Origin: Prevotella sp. UBA5387
GTDB taxonomy: Bacteria > Bacteroidota > Bacteroidia > Bacteroidales > Bacteroidaceae
Direction of reading: 5' to 3'
Assembly (NCBI GenBank): GCA_002407775.1
Contig: DHOP01000009.1
Span: 1-64,000 of the forward strand
Length of the DNA: 64,000 nt
Every line of letters starts with the position of its first letter. The first letter of the stretch is position 1. The notes beneath the pieces are model-generated. The model did no database searches and was not told where the DNA came from. It saw only the letters and a list, made by a program, of their open reading frames with translations. Made by a program: the position numbers and the translations under genes. Shown here piece after piece: positions 16,605 through 25,753 of the stretch.

Positions 16605-19600
16605 ATGAACAGAACTGAGAAACCATTATGTCTTGTTAGCAATCGTGTTGCCATCAAGACAGTAGCGTGCTTTCTTCTGACTGCAGGAACCGCTATTCCA
16701 ACATTTGCAGCCATGGAGCACACTGACATCACATCGCTGGATATCGTTCAGCAAAACGGAGTGACTGCTAAGGGGACAGTAACGGATGCCAACGGAGAGC
16801 CTATCATTGGGGCAACTGTAATGGAAACGGGTACACGTAACGGCACAGTGACTGATATCGATGGACGATTCTCTCTTACTACTAATCGAAATGCAATGCT
16901 TGAAGTGTCTTATGTGGGATTTAAGACTAAAACAATTAAAGCAGGAGAAAATGTTAAAATCACTCTCGAGGAAGACCTCCGTGATCTAAATGAGGTTGTT
17001 GTCATTGGTTATGGAACTCAGAAAAAGGCCGATGTTACAAGTTCTGTTGCAAGTGTGAAAGCGGAAGATTTCAATAAAGGTTCTGTTCTTGATGCTGGTC
17101 AGCTTGTGCAAGGGAAGGTTGCGGGTTTGCAAATTTCTCTAGCTTCTGGCGATCCTACAGCTTCTACATCAGTCATGCTAAGAGGGACCTCGTCTCTGTT
17201 GGGATCCAGTACACCACTTATCTTAGTCGATGGAGTTCCAGGCTCATTCTCAACGGTTGCCCCAGAAGAGATACAGACTATTGATGTTCTAAAGGATGGG
17301 TCTGCCACTGCCATATATGGGACACGTGGAACTAATGGCGTTATTATTATCACTACTAAAAGTGGTAATCGAGAAATGCCCACAACGATAGAATACAATG
17401 GATACCTTTCAGTGTCAAGCATTGCTCGAAAGGCTGACTTCTTAAGCGCTTCGGATCTCCGAGCCCGCTGGGCTGACGGGTATTCCGCTTCAGGAGCCAA
17501 CGACCAGGACTATGGGGCTACGACCGATTGGCTGAAGGCAGTAACACGGACCGCATTGAGTAACAATCATAATCTCACTTTTAGAGGCGGAAACAAAAAA
17601 ACCAGTTATGTTGCAACGTTGAACTATTCAGATCGTCAGGGTACAATGAAAAAGACGGACATTACCAACATTCGTGCTCGGGCGGAAGTCACCCATCGGA
17701 TGTTTGACGATAAGTTAACAACGACTTTGGCTATTATTGCAAACGAAAGTCAGTATCCTTATGGCTACAGTCCTGGTACCACTTATCGCGATGCATGCAT
17801 TCAAAATCCCACGCAACCAATCTATAATGATGATGGTTCTTATGTGGAAAGGCAGGTTTACTTCTATGATAACCCGGTCTCTCTTCAACAAGAGAATATC
17901 GGTAGTAGCCGAAACCGTAACGTTAGGTTTACTGGTACTATGATCTATAGGCCCATAGAGGAACTCAGCTTTAAGGCTATGTATACAAGAAAGGGACAAA
18001 ATTCTATAAGCGGTTATTATCAGACCAAGAAGCATCCTTCTACCACAGAAAGTGGAATCAACGGTTATGCCTCAAGGTCTGCTAGTGATTACATTTATAA
18101 TTCTATAGAGCTCACTGCTGATTGGCATAAGAAAATCGCCAAGCATTCTATTGAGGCAATTGTCGGCTACAGCTACGAGGATAATGTTTGGGAGTCCTTT
18201 AACGCTAATAATCGTAATTTCCCAACTGACAGCTATACTTACAACTTCCTAGAATCTGGCAAAGGTCTTCAGCAGGGAACAGCTGGTATGAGTTCTGATA
18301 AGTCGGCAACTAAACTTATAGGTCTCTTTGGCCGTGCAACCTATAACTATGATGATAGGTATTTGCTGATGGTTTCTGTTCGACATGAAGGCAGCACAAA
18401 GTTTGGGCAAGATCATAAATGGGGTAACTTCCCCGGTGTTTCTGCGGGTTGGCGTATCAATAATGAGCATTTCATGAGTGACTATAAATGGATTGATAAT
18501 TTAAAACTGCGTGCAGGTTTTGGAATTACTGGTATTGATGCAGGATCTCCATATATGAGTCTTGCTTCCTTAGGCTACTCCGGATATTTCCTTTATAACA
18601 ACGAATGGATTAAAATCTTGACCCCTACTCGTAATGCAAACGAAAACCTTAGATGGGAGAAAAAGTACGAATATAATATGGGTGTTGATTTCGAATTCTT
18701 TGGAGGAAGATTAGGAGGAGCTTTAGATCTCTATCTTCGTGATACCAAAGATGCTCTATGGGACTATTCTGTGCCAGTGCCTCCGTATCAGTATAGTGGT
18801 ATCAGAGCTAACGTTGGTAAAATTCGCAATAAGGGATTCGAAGTGCTTATCAATGCTATTCCTATTAAAACAAAGAACTTTGAATGGAGCACAAACATTT
18901 CTTATTCAACGAATAGCAATGAGCTTCGCTCTATTAGCAATGATGAATTCCAGATGTCAACTGATTGGTTTGTCACTGGATATACAGGAGAACCTATACA
19001 GACTGAGACGCATCGCGTAAAAGTTGGTGACCCAATTGGCAATTTCTTCGGTTTAAAGAGCATAGGAGTTAACAGTGAAGGAAAATGGATAGTGGAACGT
19101 TTGGAACGCGATGCAGATGGAAAGCTAACAGGAAACAAATACTATGATCTTGCTGAAAATGCCACAACAGAAGATCGACAAGTTCTAGGCAATGGTGTAC
19201 CAAAGCATTTTCTCAACTTCAACAATTCCCTTCGATATAAAAATTGGGATTTAAGTGTAAATATGCGTGGACAGTTTGGATATCAAATACTTAACTTCCA
19301 AAGTATGTTCTATGCTAATCCAACAATACAATATAATGTATTGAATAGCGCCTTCGATGCTCATCCTGTGTACACCATTTCATCAGACACCAAGTCAATA
19401 ACCTCGATAGGGGAGTCGGTTAGACTTAATGATTCACAGCGATACCTCAGCGAATATATAGAAAACGGAGACTTCTGGAAAATCGATAATATCACATTGG
19501 GCTATTCTTTCAACGTCAAAAAAGTTAAATGGCTTCATAACCTAAGAGTCTACGTTAGCTGCCTCAACCTTTGTACCATTACAAGTTATTCGGGAATCGA

Positions 19601-19700
19601 CCCCGAAGTTGATATCACAGGGTTGACGGCGGGAACCGATGACCGTGACAAATACCCTACTACACGATCTTTCACGTGTGGCCTTAATGTAACATTCTAA
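16605..19700 (+). CDS. SusC/RagA-type TonB-dependent outer-membrane transporter (PUL 1)
   Basis: This outer-membrane channel imports oligosaccharides using TonB energy. The 1031-residue protein has a signal peptide (to about residue 35), a carboxypeptidase-regulatory-like beta-sandwich (GTVTDANGEPIIGATV), a TonB-box-like linker ending in the family signature DLNEVVVIGYGTQKKADVTSSV, a plug with LRGTSSLLGSSTPLILVDGVPG and TAIYGTRGTNGVIIITTK, and a 22-strand barrel ending in an aromatic strand (TCGLNVTF). No extra N-terminal sensor domain is present, so control is not by an anti-sigma relay through this protein. It is followed 16 bp later by its SusD partner. Confidence 0.97.
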   Translation: MNRTEKPLCLVSNRVAIKTVACFLLTAGTAIPTFAAMEHTDITSLDIVQQNGVTAKGTVTDANGEPIIGATVMETGTRNGTVTDIDGRFSLTTNRNAMLEVSYVGFKTKTIKAGENVKITLEEDLRDLNEVVVIGYGTQKKADVTSSVASVKAEDFNKGSVLDAGQLVQGKVAGLQISLASGDPTASTSVMLRGTSSLLGSSTPLILVDGVPGSFSTVAPEEIQTIDVLKDGSATAIYGTRGTNGVIIITTKSGNREMPTTIEYNGYLSVSSIARKADFLSASDLRARWADGYSASGANDQDYGATTDWLKAVTRTALSNNHNLTFRGGNKKTSYVATLNYSDRQGTMKKTDITNIRARAEVTHRMFDDKLTTTLAIIANESQYPYGYSPGTTYRDACIQNPTQPIYNDDGSYVERQVYFYDNPVSLQQENIGSSRNRNVRFTGTMIYRPIEELSFKAMYTRKGQNSISGYYQTKKHPSTTESGINGYASRSASDYIYNSIELTADWHKKIAKHSIEAIVGYSYEDNVWESFNANNRNFPTDSYTYNFLESGKGLQQGTAGMSSDKSATKLIGLFGRATYNYDDRYLLMVSVRHEGSTKFGQDHKWGNFPGVSAGWRINNEHFMSDYKWIDNLKLRAGFGITGIDAGSPYMSLASLGYSGYFLYNNEWIKILTPTRNANENLRWEKKYEYNMGVDFEFFGGRLGGALDLYLRDTKDALWDYSVPVPPYQYSGIRANVGKIRNKGFEVLINAIPIKTKNFEWSTNISYSTNSNELRSISNDEFQMSTDWFVTGYTGEPIQTETHRVKVGDPIGNFFGLKSIGVNSEGKWIVERLERDADGKLTGNKYYDLAENATTEDRQVLGNGVPKHFLNFNNSLRYKNWDLSVNMRGQFGYQILNFQSMFYANPTIQYNVLNSAFDAHPVYTISSDTKSITSIGESVRLNDSQRYLSEYIENGDFWKIDNITLGYSFNVKKVKWLHNLRVYVSCLNLCTITSYSGIDPEVDITGLTAGTDDRDKYPTTRSFTCGLNVTF

Positions 19701-19716
19701 CCAAAAATAAGATATT

Positions 19717-21333
19717 ATGAAGTTATTTAATATAAAGGCGATGGTGTTATTAGCCAGCTCTGCGCTCACATTTACATCATGCTTCAACTTAGACGAGGAA
19801 GTCTTCTCTGAGGTCACAGAATCCACATTTGTTCCTACCGAGCAAGATGTTGCTAGTCTAATGGCCAGTGCTTATAATCCATTGACATATATTATGGATT
19901 GGCAAGGATTGTTTGATGCCCAGGAAGAAAGTGGAGATGTAGTCATTACACCTACTCGCCCAAATGGCTGGGACGATGGTGGTACTTATCGTCGAATGCA
20001 CCAACACCAGTGGAATTCAGAATCATGGCAGCCTGAAAACTGCTATGACACACCATATGGAGCCATTGGTAATGCTAATAGAATTCTCGATCAGGTAAAA
20101 AGTGACAAGCTTCCTACGGGAGATTTAAAAACCAGTACTATTGCAGAATTGCGTGCTATTCGCGCGTTATGGTATATGATGTTGCTGGATACTCATGGAA
20201 ATGTGCCTATTGTAACTGCATTTAATGACTCTGTCCCCATGCAGTCCACTCGATCAGAGGTGTACAAATTCGTTGTCAAAGAACTGAAAGACGTTATTCC
20301 AGATTTGTCCGAAGAGGTATCAGCAGTAACATATGGTCGCATGACTAAGTGGGCTGCGCTCACTGCACTTGCACGTGTTTACCTTAATGCGGAGGTTTAT
20401 ACTGGGACACCTCAATGGCAGGAATGTCTAAATTGCTGTAACGAAATTATTAATAGTGGTAAATTCTCATTGGCTGAAGACTACAAGTCGATTTTTGCAT
20501 ATAACAACGGACCAAGTAACCCGGAAATCATTTTTGCGGTTCCTTATGACAGTAAATACACGGCATTCAATATGCAACATAAATGGTTTCCACCCGTTGC
20601 GAAGAAGGTTTTTGGAGTCTCTTCAGATTATTTCTGGGGTGGAAGCTGTGCAAACCCACAATTTATCGCGTCATATCAGGATGGTGACAAGCGTTTGAAA
20701 GAGACTTGGCTTATAGGCCCACAATATGATACAAAAGGGAATCTTATTTGGACATGTAATAATTATCTTCCCTCTTTGACTTGTATGAAAGATGGAATTA
20801 ATTACACATCTATAGACTATGGATATAGAATATGGAAATATGGTAATGACCCCCAAACGACTAATGGTGGTTGGGGCAATGATTTTCCATTCTTCCGTTA
20901 TGCAGAAGTGCTCCTTGACAAGGCAGAGTGTCTTCTAAGAATTGGTCAAAACAAAGAAGAAGCAGCACAAATTGTTACCCAGTTAAGGCAACGTGACTTT
21001 GATGATAAAGCTAAAGCTGCTGTGTCTGTTACCGATTTGGAAGGTGACTCTCGCATTAATTACGGCACTCTTGACTGGGATAACAAAATAGATGTTCCTG
21101 GGGATCAGACAGCTATTAAGTTAGGAGGACTCTATGATGAATGGGGAATTGAATTTGCTTGTGAAGCTCAACGGCGTACTCAAATGATTCGTTTTGGTAC
21201 TTTTTCAACTAAGAACTGGTTTAATCACACTGCTGTTACTGATGGCCATACAGTTTTATTCCCTATTCCATTATCTGCATTGGAAACAAACAGTAATCTT
21301 CAACAGAACAGGGGCTATGACTCTAACCGCTAG
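19717..21333 (+). CDS. SusD/RagB-type surface glycan-binding lipoprotein (PUL 1)
   Basis: This 538-residue lipoprotein has a signal ending in FTSC with Cys22 and acidic residues soon after (FNLDEE), compatible with surface exposure. SusD family marks are the helical TPR-like segments (AELRAIRALWYMMLLDTHGNVPIVT, KWAALTALARVYLNAEVYTG) and the C-terminal motif in which the ligand-binding part is followed by FPIPLSALETNSNLQQNRGY. It captures glycan and acts as the lid of the neighbouring SusC. It is the last gene of the PUL 1 plus-strand operon and ends 104 bp before the terminator shared with the convergent lipoate gene. Confidence 0.96.
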   Translation: MKLFNIKAMVLLASSALTFTSCFNLDEEVFSEVTESTFVPTEQDVASLMASAYNPLTYIMDWQGLFDAQEESGDVVITPTRPNGWDDGGTYRRMHQHQWNSESWQPENCYDTPYGAIGNANRILDQVKSDKLPTGDLKTSTIAELRAIRALWYMMLLDTHGNVPIVTAFNDSVPMQSTRSEVYKFVVKELKDVIPDLSEEVSAVTYGRMTKWAALTALARVYLNAEVYTGTPQWQECLNCCNEIINSGKFSLAEDYKSIFAYNNGPSNPEIIFAVPYDSKYTAFNMQHKWFPPVAKKVFGVSSDYFWGGSCANPQFIASYQDGDKRLKETWLIGPQYDTKGNLIWTCNNYLPSLTCMKDGINYTSIDYGYRIWKYGNDPQTTNGGWGNDFPFFRYAEVLLDKAECLLRIGQNKEEAAQIVTQLRQRDFDDKAKAAVSVTDLEGDSRINYGTLDWDNKIDVPGDQTAIKLGGLYDEWGIEFACEAQRRTQMIRFGTFSTKNWFNHTAVTDGHTVLFPIPLSALETNSNLQQNRGYDSNR

Positions 21334-21436
21334 CAAAGGACAGTTCGATGATTGTCAGTTCTATCTCTTCCTAATGCATATAAGCATAACTATGAAAGTA
21401 AGTTGATAAGATAGAATGTCTCAATACTAATACAAC

Positions 21437-21477
21437 GACCCGACCAAATCTGTTATTTGGTCGGGTCTTCATTTTTT
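21437..21477. terminator. Bidirectional terminator
   Basis: GACCCGACCAAAT (21437-21449) pairs perfectly with 21455-21467 over a 5-nt loop, then CTTCATTTTTT follows. It lies between convergent susD and the lipoate fusion gene. Confidence 0.85.
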
Positions 21478-21498
21478 GGGAAATCCAATTGTTTATCC

Positions 21499-23319
21499 TT
21501 AAGACTCCGCGGCATGGTAGGAGGAACGGACAAGTGGGCCGCTCTCTACATGAAGAAAGCCTTTGGAAAGGGCGATGTGCTTGTATTCAACGAACTGCTC
21601 AGGTGTAATATAGGCAGCTACAGGGAGGTGCTGAGCAGTGGGTTGTAAGTATTGTCCGATAGTAAGGCGCTTACAGCCAGTGGCGATGATATCATCCATA
21701 AGTTCAAGTATCTGCTGATGGGTCTCGCCCAAGCCCAACATGAAACCAGTCTTGGCCTCGAATCCTGCTTCGCTGATGATACGAAGCACGTTCAAACTAC
21801 GGTCATATCGTGCGACACTTCGAACTGATGGCGTGAGTTCACGCACAGTCTCCATGTTGTGTCCGACTACGTTGGGTTGTGTTTCGAGTACTTCTTCTAT
21901 GAGATCCTCGCGCCCCATGAAGTCCGGAATGAGAAGTTCTATTCGCACATTAGGGTTCATTGCTTTGACGGCTTCAACCGTTTTCACCCAGTGTTCTGCC
22001 CCAAAGTCAGGAAGATCGTCACGATCAACGGAGGTAATCACGGCATAGCGCAAGCCTAATTCCTTGATAGTCTCCGCCACATGTTGTGATTCGTTAGGGT
22101 CCAACGGAAGAGGTCTCCCCGAGTCTGTATTGCAAAATCGACAGTGACGTGTGCACACTGTACCGCCTATCATCAGCGTAGCTGTGCGTGCCGCCCAGCA
22201 ATCAGCACGGTTGGGACACAGTCCGCTCGTGCAAATGGTGTTCATGTGATGCCCCTTCAGAATGTCGGCCGTCTCGCCTGTCTTCGACTTTGTAGTGAGA
22301 TCGATTTTCAACCAGTCAGGCTTTTGGACATGAGGCTTGCGTCCAAAGAGCAGTCTAAGAAATTGTGAAAGTTGCAAACCACGCACCACTGAAGAAAGAT
22401 CCTTGTCGAGCAACCGCTCTTCCACAGCTTCGCGAGTGAACTCTGTACCCCGCAAAGGTTGCAAGAGTTCATGATCAATGTCACCAAGCAGGAAATAATC
22501 ACCTATTAGATTGATATTGGCTATTACCCCATTTTTGAGTTCTATGTGTGCTTCGAGTGTTCCCACATCTGCAAAACGATGTCTGCGCACTTCCGTATAT
22601 TTCGGATTTTTGCCGTAGACGAAGTCGTCTGAGGCCAGTTCTCGCTCAATGTTGGCAACGGACTCGAGGTCAGTTTGAGAAAGCTCTAAGACCTTGTCCC
22701 CACACATGTAGCGTCGTGTGTAATCTGTGAATTCTTGAATATCCAACTGCGTATATTGTCCAACATTGTTCACATGCTGGCTCACTGAAGCCACCCCCTT
22801 ACTCTGCAACTTCTCTTGTGAGGGTGTGAGTGCTTTAGACAGATGGGCAAGTTGAGTATTAAAGAGCAGTGAATTGTGCAATACACTACGTCCCTGCAAG
22901 CCATAAAAAGCACTCCCAGCCACCTTCCGCCCCTCTACGAGGATGTCGTTTCGCCCAGACTTCTCGGCATTTATGCCAAGGCTGCACAGTAGGTCGGCAA
23001 TGTGTTGCATATACTTTGAGAATGCCTCATTGACGTTTTGTGCAGCTGAGATATATGAAAACTGCAGGCAACCGAGATCCGAATAGATGCATCCACCGCC
23101 ACTCTTACGCCTAAAGATATGCACGTTGTTAGACTTGCAATATTCTACATCCACCTCATTTTCGATGAGTTGGTTTCGCCCGAGCATTACGGTAGGTTTT
23201 ACACGCCAAATGAAGAAATATTCGTCGTCCACATATTGGCGAGCCACATATTCCTCAACAGCAAAATAAAATGGCAATTGTCTTATTTTCTCGGGAGTGG
23301 GAATAATTATATATTTCAT
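21499..23319 (-). CDS. Lipoate-protein ligase / lipoyl synthase fusion (LplA-LipA)
   Basis: One 606-residue protein carries two enzymes of lipoate metabolism. Residues about 1-330 are a lipoate-protein ligase (biotin/lipoate ligase fold) with RRKSGGGCIYSD and the lysine motif GRKVAGSAF. Residues about 340-606 are a complete lipoyl synthase: auxiliary cluster Cys363, Cys368 and Cys374 (CTSGLCPNRADC), radical-SAM cluster Cys389, Cys393 and Cys396 (CTRHCRFC), and the C-terminal RSSY (598-601) whose Ser ligates the auxiliary cluster. Both halves look active. I start it at 23319 (MKYIIIPTPEK); the upstream in-frame ATG (23370) would overlap the -7 box. LipA is normally a separate protein of about 300 residues, so the fusion is unusual. 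It could scavenge lipoate or octanoate and convert octanoyl domains within one chain. Confidence 0.93.
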   Translation of the reverse strand: MKYIIIPTPEKIRQLPFYFAVEEYVARQYVDDEYFFIWRVKPTVMLGRNQLIENEVDVEYCKSNNVHIFRRKSGGGCIYSDLGCLQFSYISAAQNVNEAFSKYMQHIADLLCSLGINAEKSGRNDILVEGRKVAGSAFYGLQGRSVLHNSLLFNTQLAHLSKALTPSQEKLQSKGVASVSQHVNNVGQYTQLDIQEFTDYTRRYMCGDKVLELSQTDLESVANIERELASDDFVYGKNPKYTEVRRHRFADVGTLEAHIELKNGVIANINLIGDYFLLGDIDHELLQPLRGTEFTREAVEERLLDKDLSSVVRGLQLSQFLRLLFGRKPHVQKPDWLKIDLTTKSKTGETADILKGHHMNTICTSGLCPNRADCWAARTATLMIGGTVCTRHCRFCNTDSGRPLPLDPNESQHVAETIKELGLRYAVITSVDRDDLPDFGAEHWVKTVEAVKAMNPNVRIELLIPDFMGREDLIEEVLETQPNVVGHNMETVRELTPSVRSVARYDRSLNVLRIISEAGFEAKTGFMLGLGETHQQILELMDDIIATGCKRLTIGQYLQPTAQHLPVAAYITPEQFVEYKHIALSKGFLHVESGPLVRSSYHAAES

Positions 23320-23343
23320 CTTTTTGTCTCTCTTCTTGATATG

Positions 23344-23351
23344 CAAATGTA
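23344..23351 (-). promoter_or_regulatory. -7 box of the lipoate fusion gene
   Basis: TACATTTG on the minus strand fits TAnnTTTG, 24 bp upstream of the start codon at 23319. No clear -33 element is seen. Confidence 0.45.
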
Positions 23352-23690
23352 CGAAGAAAACATAAGCCATTAGATGCTTTCTGCCTAGTTTTTAGAGTTA
23401 TGTTTGAATTATAGCAGAGTAAAATACCATATGTGAATATGGCTAATCATAGCAGTAGCATTGTGCTCAATGCTATTCCAGACTGCCAAAGCGGTGCCGA
23501 TATGGACATCACTGCCAACGTCACTAGCATCAAGTCGTTGCAAGCGCAGCAAGATTCCAATTCGCTTCGCTAACCTTGTGACATATATTACTTACTAGGG
23601 ATGGCCTTGCGGGAGGAGTCCCAGCGCAGAGTGTATATTCGTGACGGACGAATAGTATTACGGTAAGGATTGCCAAGTCAACAGAAAAGC

Positions 23691-23724
23691 GAAGGGGCGG
23701 TATCCGTTTGGATACCACCCCTTC
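23691..23724 (-). terminator. Terminator of the outer-membrane barrel gene
   Basis: GAAGGGG-C-GGTATCC (23691-23705) pairs with 23710-23724 around a GTTT loop, with one C/A mismatch in 15 bp. On the minus strand GCTTTTC follows. It is 65 bp beyond the stop of the gene at 23789. Confidence 0.7.
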
Positions 23725-23788
23725 TATTGATAGCTGTAATTAATACTTCCTAAAACTCATTTTCTGTCACAATGATAATTCTGTAGAA

Positions 23789-24421
23789 TTAGAAATTCAC
23801 ACCGAAGTTAGCAAAGAATGCTCCATTGTGTGCAGAAAAATCTTCAGACTTAGAGATGTTGCTCAAGCCAAACTGATAGCCTAGCTCCAAATAAAGCATA
23901 TTATATTCCATACCACAACCAAGCTTAAAACCAACATCCGAACGCTTGAAGTACCCTTCGTTGAAGGCACTATGCTTAGCAGTCTTACCACCGATGGCCA
24001 CATCGAAGTAGGGTCCAAAGAATGGAAGCAGAGCTATGTCATCGTTAGCCTTAAATCCATACTTTACTAAAACAGGGATTTCAAGGTAGTTTAAACTCGT
24101 CGTCGTGTTCATCTTCTCACTCCCTTGCTTTGTATCGTCGCCCTTTCCACCTTTCTCAGTATAGTATAGGCCACTCTCAAGGAAGATTGGCGTTGTATCA
24201 GACAAGCGAAGACCGATAACACCACCAAGTGTCATGCCAGCCTTTGTTCCATCACTTGTAAAATATTGTGTATCTCCATTGATAGTCGATACGTTCATGC
24301 CAATTCGTACACCATAGTATAAATTCTCCTCATCGAGTCTGAAACCACCGCTACTATACTGTGCGAATGTTGGTACTGCAACCATGATGGCGACAATAAC
24401 TGCAAGTAATTTTCTTTTCAT
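23789..24421 (-). CDS. PorT-like outer-membrane beta-barrel protein
   Basis: This 210-residue secreted protein has a signal peptide ending TFAQ. The mature part alternates polar and hydrophobic residues in strands such as YYGVRIGMNVSTING, IGLRLSDTTPIFLESGLYYTEKGG and LNYLEIPVLVKYGFK, and ends with an aromatic strand (GAFFANFGVNF). This is the pattern of small eight-stranded PorT/OmpW-like barrels, common and mostly uncharacterised in Bacteroidetes. It has its own promoter and terminator, so it is monocistronic. Confidence 0.85.
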   Translation of the reverse strand: MKRKLLAVIVAIMVAVPTFAQYSSGGFRLDEENLYYGVRIGMNVSTINGDTQYFTSDGTKAGMTLGGVIGLRLSDTTPIFLESGLYYTEKGGKGDDTKQGSEKMNTTTSLNYLEIPVLVKYGFKANDDIALLPFFGPYFDVAIGGKTAKHSAFNEGYFKRSDVGFKLGCGMEYNMLYLELGYQFGLSNISKSEDFSAHNGAFFANFGVNF

Positions 24422-24470
24422 CTTATTCTCTTTTAATGGTTAAATGTTTGCCGTTATTAACTATTTATTG

Positions 24471-24502
24471 CAAAGAAACTACTTTTTTTTGACATCTACA
24501 AA
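24471..24502 (-). promoter_or_regulatory. Promoter of the outer-membrane barrel gene
   Basis: On the minus strand, -33 TTTG (24502-24499) and -7 TTTCTTTG (24478-24471) are separated by 20 bp. Confidence 0.65.
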
Positions 24503-24737
24503 TATTTTTGGCTACGAATTAATGATATGATGATGCATTAAACCTACATATCTACTTCTATATTATGCAGATTACTAATCCTCGCAACATATCTTTGTGC
24601 TGAGTTACATTAGATTAATACTACTCCAAAAGCATTACTAATTGGCAAATGCCTTTCCCTTAATTAATCAGCCCATTCAATCCCTCGAATTGGTTAAAAT
24701 AGTCAAAACACTCTCAAAAACTTTGCTTGCAGATGAG

Positions 24738-24764
24738 TTTTCACGCTGATTTCCATTATCTTTG
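24738..24764 (+). promoter_or_regulatory. Promoter of the J-domain-like gene
   Basis: -7 TATCTTTG (24757-24764) is preceded by a TTTT -33 element around 24738. The leader is about 70 nt. Confidence 0.55.
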
Positions 24765-24837
24765 CTAATGTGAAATAGACATGGAATACTTGCCTTAAAG
24801 AGCACTTATCATACTCGACCCTATCTAACTTAATTCT

Positions 24838-25632
24838 ATGGATGCAATCACTATTAGTCCCGAGTTGGAAAAACTGCATGCTGAGATCGAGTCTCTTCGC
24901 AAAGATTTTTTGCGTCTATATACGCAGAAAGACGAACTAATCAATATTGAACGAGATGATTTGGAAGTGAAATACACCAAACTTATAGGTCAACAGCAGT
25001 ACGAGAACTTCAGTTTAGAAGTGGAAGTAAGAGCTTTAAAGATGAAGGTTGAATTAGCTCAAGCAGCCCTTAACCGAGGACAACAACCCAAATTATTAGA
25101 TATAGAGGAAGAGGTAAATCGTCAACTGAAGCAATATTATGACCAGCTGAGAGCTCAAGCGGAAATAATAGAAGCTGCCCAAGCTGCCCAAACCGTAGAT
25201 CCATACGACTTAACGGAGATGCACGACCTCTTCCGGTTACTTGTTAAAAGGTTACATCCAGATCTACACCCCGACCTTCCCGAAAACATGAAAGACCTTT
25301 TTATTCAAGGGCAGACGGCCTATCGCACATTCAATATACCACTGTTGCGAGAGATCATCATGCGTCTCGACATAGAGGATGATTCCAAAGATTTCCTCCA
25401 TAAGGGAGAGGAAAGCCTGCAGCAGATTCGTGACCGTCTTCGCGATCAAGTTGACTCTTTAAAGGACGACATCGACATCATAGAATCATCTTTCCCTTTC
25501 AATATGCGCACTAATATTCTTGACGAGGACTGGGTGAAAGCTCAGCAAGAATCGATGCGTGCAGAGCATGAGCAGCTTGAGGCTTTGAGACAGAAATATG
25601 CTGATCGATTATCATTGATAACAGACATGTAA
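24838..25632 (+). CDS. Coiled-coil protein with a J-domain-like segment
   Basis: This 264-residue cytoplasmic protein has a long charged coiled coil at the N-terminus (about 1-120, heptad-like LEKLHAEIESLRKDFLRLY). It then has LFRLLVKRLHPDLHPD (residues 132-146), followed by LFIQGQTAYRTFNIPLLREII. HPD at 140-142 after a basic helix, then a helix with AY-x-x, is the layout of J-domain helices II and III. An HPD tripeptide is what J-proteins use to trigger Hsp70 ATPase. A second HPD follows at 144-146. Helix I is not evident, and the C-terminus is another coiled coil. It may be a non-canonical Hsp70 co-chaperone. It is followed 121 bp later by a HIRAN gene. Confidence 0.7.
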   Translation: MDAITISPELEKLHAEIESLRKDFLRLYTQKDELINIERDDLEVKYTKLIGQQQYENFSLEVEVRALKMKVELAQAALNRGQQPKLLDIEEEVNRQLKQYYDQLRAQAEIIEAAQAAQTVDPYDLTEMHDLFRLLVKRLHPDLHPDLPENMKDLFIQGQTAYRTFNIPLLREIIMRLDIEDDSKDFLHKGEESLQQIRDRLRDQVDSLKDDIDIIESSFPFNMRTNILDEDWVKAQQESMRAEHEQLEALRQKYADRLSLITDM

Positions 25633-25753
25633 ACTGGCAAGATCTGTTCCCTTTAGCCATGCCGCGGTTATACTTAGCAGAAGTATAAAGGTTGAAAGCG
25701 CATGGACTTTGTTATTTTCTTCAATAAAATCATTTAGAAGAAAGGCCATCTAT

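Larger units (their letters stand above)
23320..23788. other. Intergenic region
   Basis: It contains the lipoate-gene promoter and the terminator hairpin 23691-23724. A 44-codon frame (23439-23573, plus) has no recognisable features or ribosome site. The middle (23440-23690) has a coding-like GC texture but no long frame, so it may be a decayed gene. Confidence 0.35.
24422..24837. other. Divergent intergenic region
   Basis: It contains a minus-strand promoter for the barrel gene (24471-24502) and a plus-strand promoter for the J-domain-like gene (24738-24764). I see nothing else in it. Confidence 0.5.

Noticed and set aside
16605..21333. A hybrid two-component or sigma/anti-sigma regulator for PUL 1
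   Set aside because: SusC has no N-terminal signalling extension, and no regulator gene lies next to the PUL inside this window; the SusR-like gene is adjacent to and divergent from the starch locus.
23439..23573. 44-codon plus-strand frame
   Set aside because: It has no ribosome site, no recognisable motif or signal peptide, and opposing frames of similar length overlap it.
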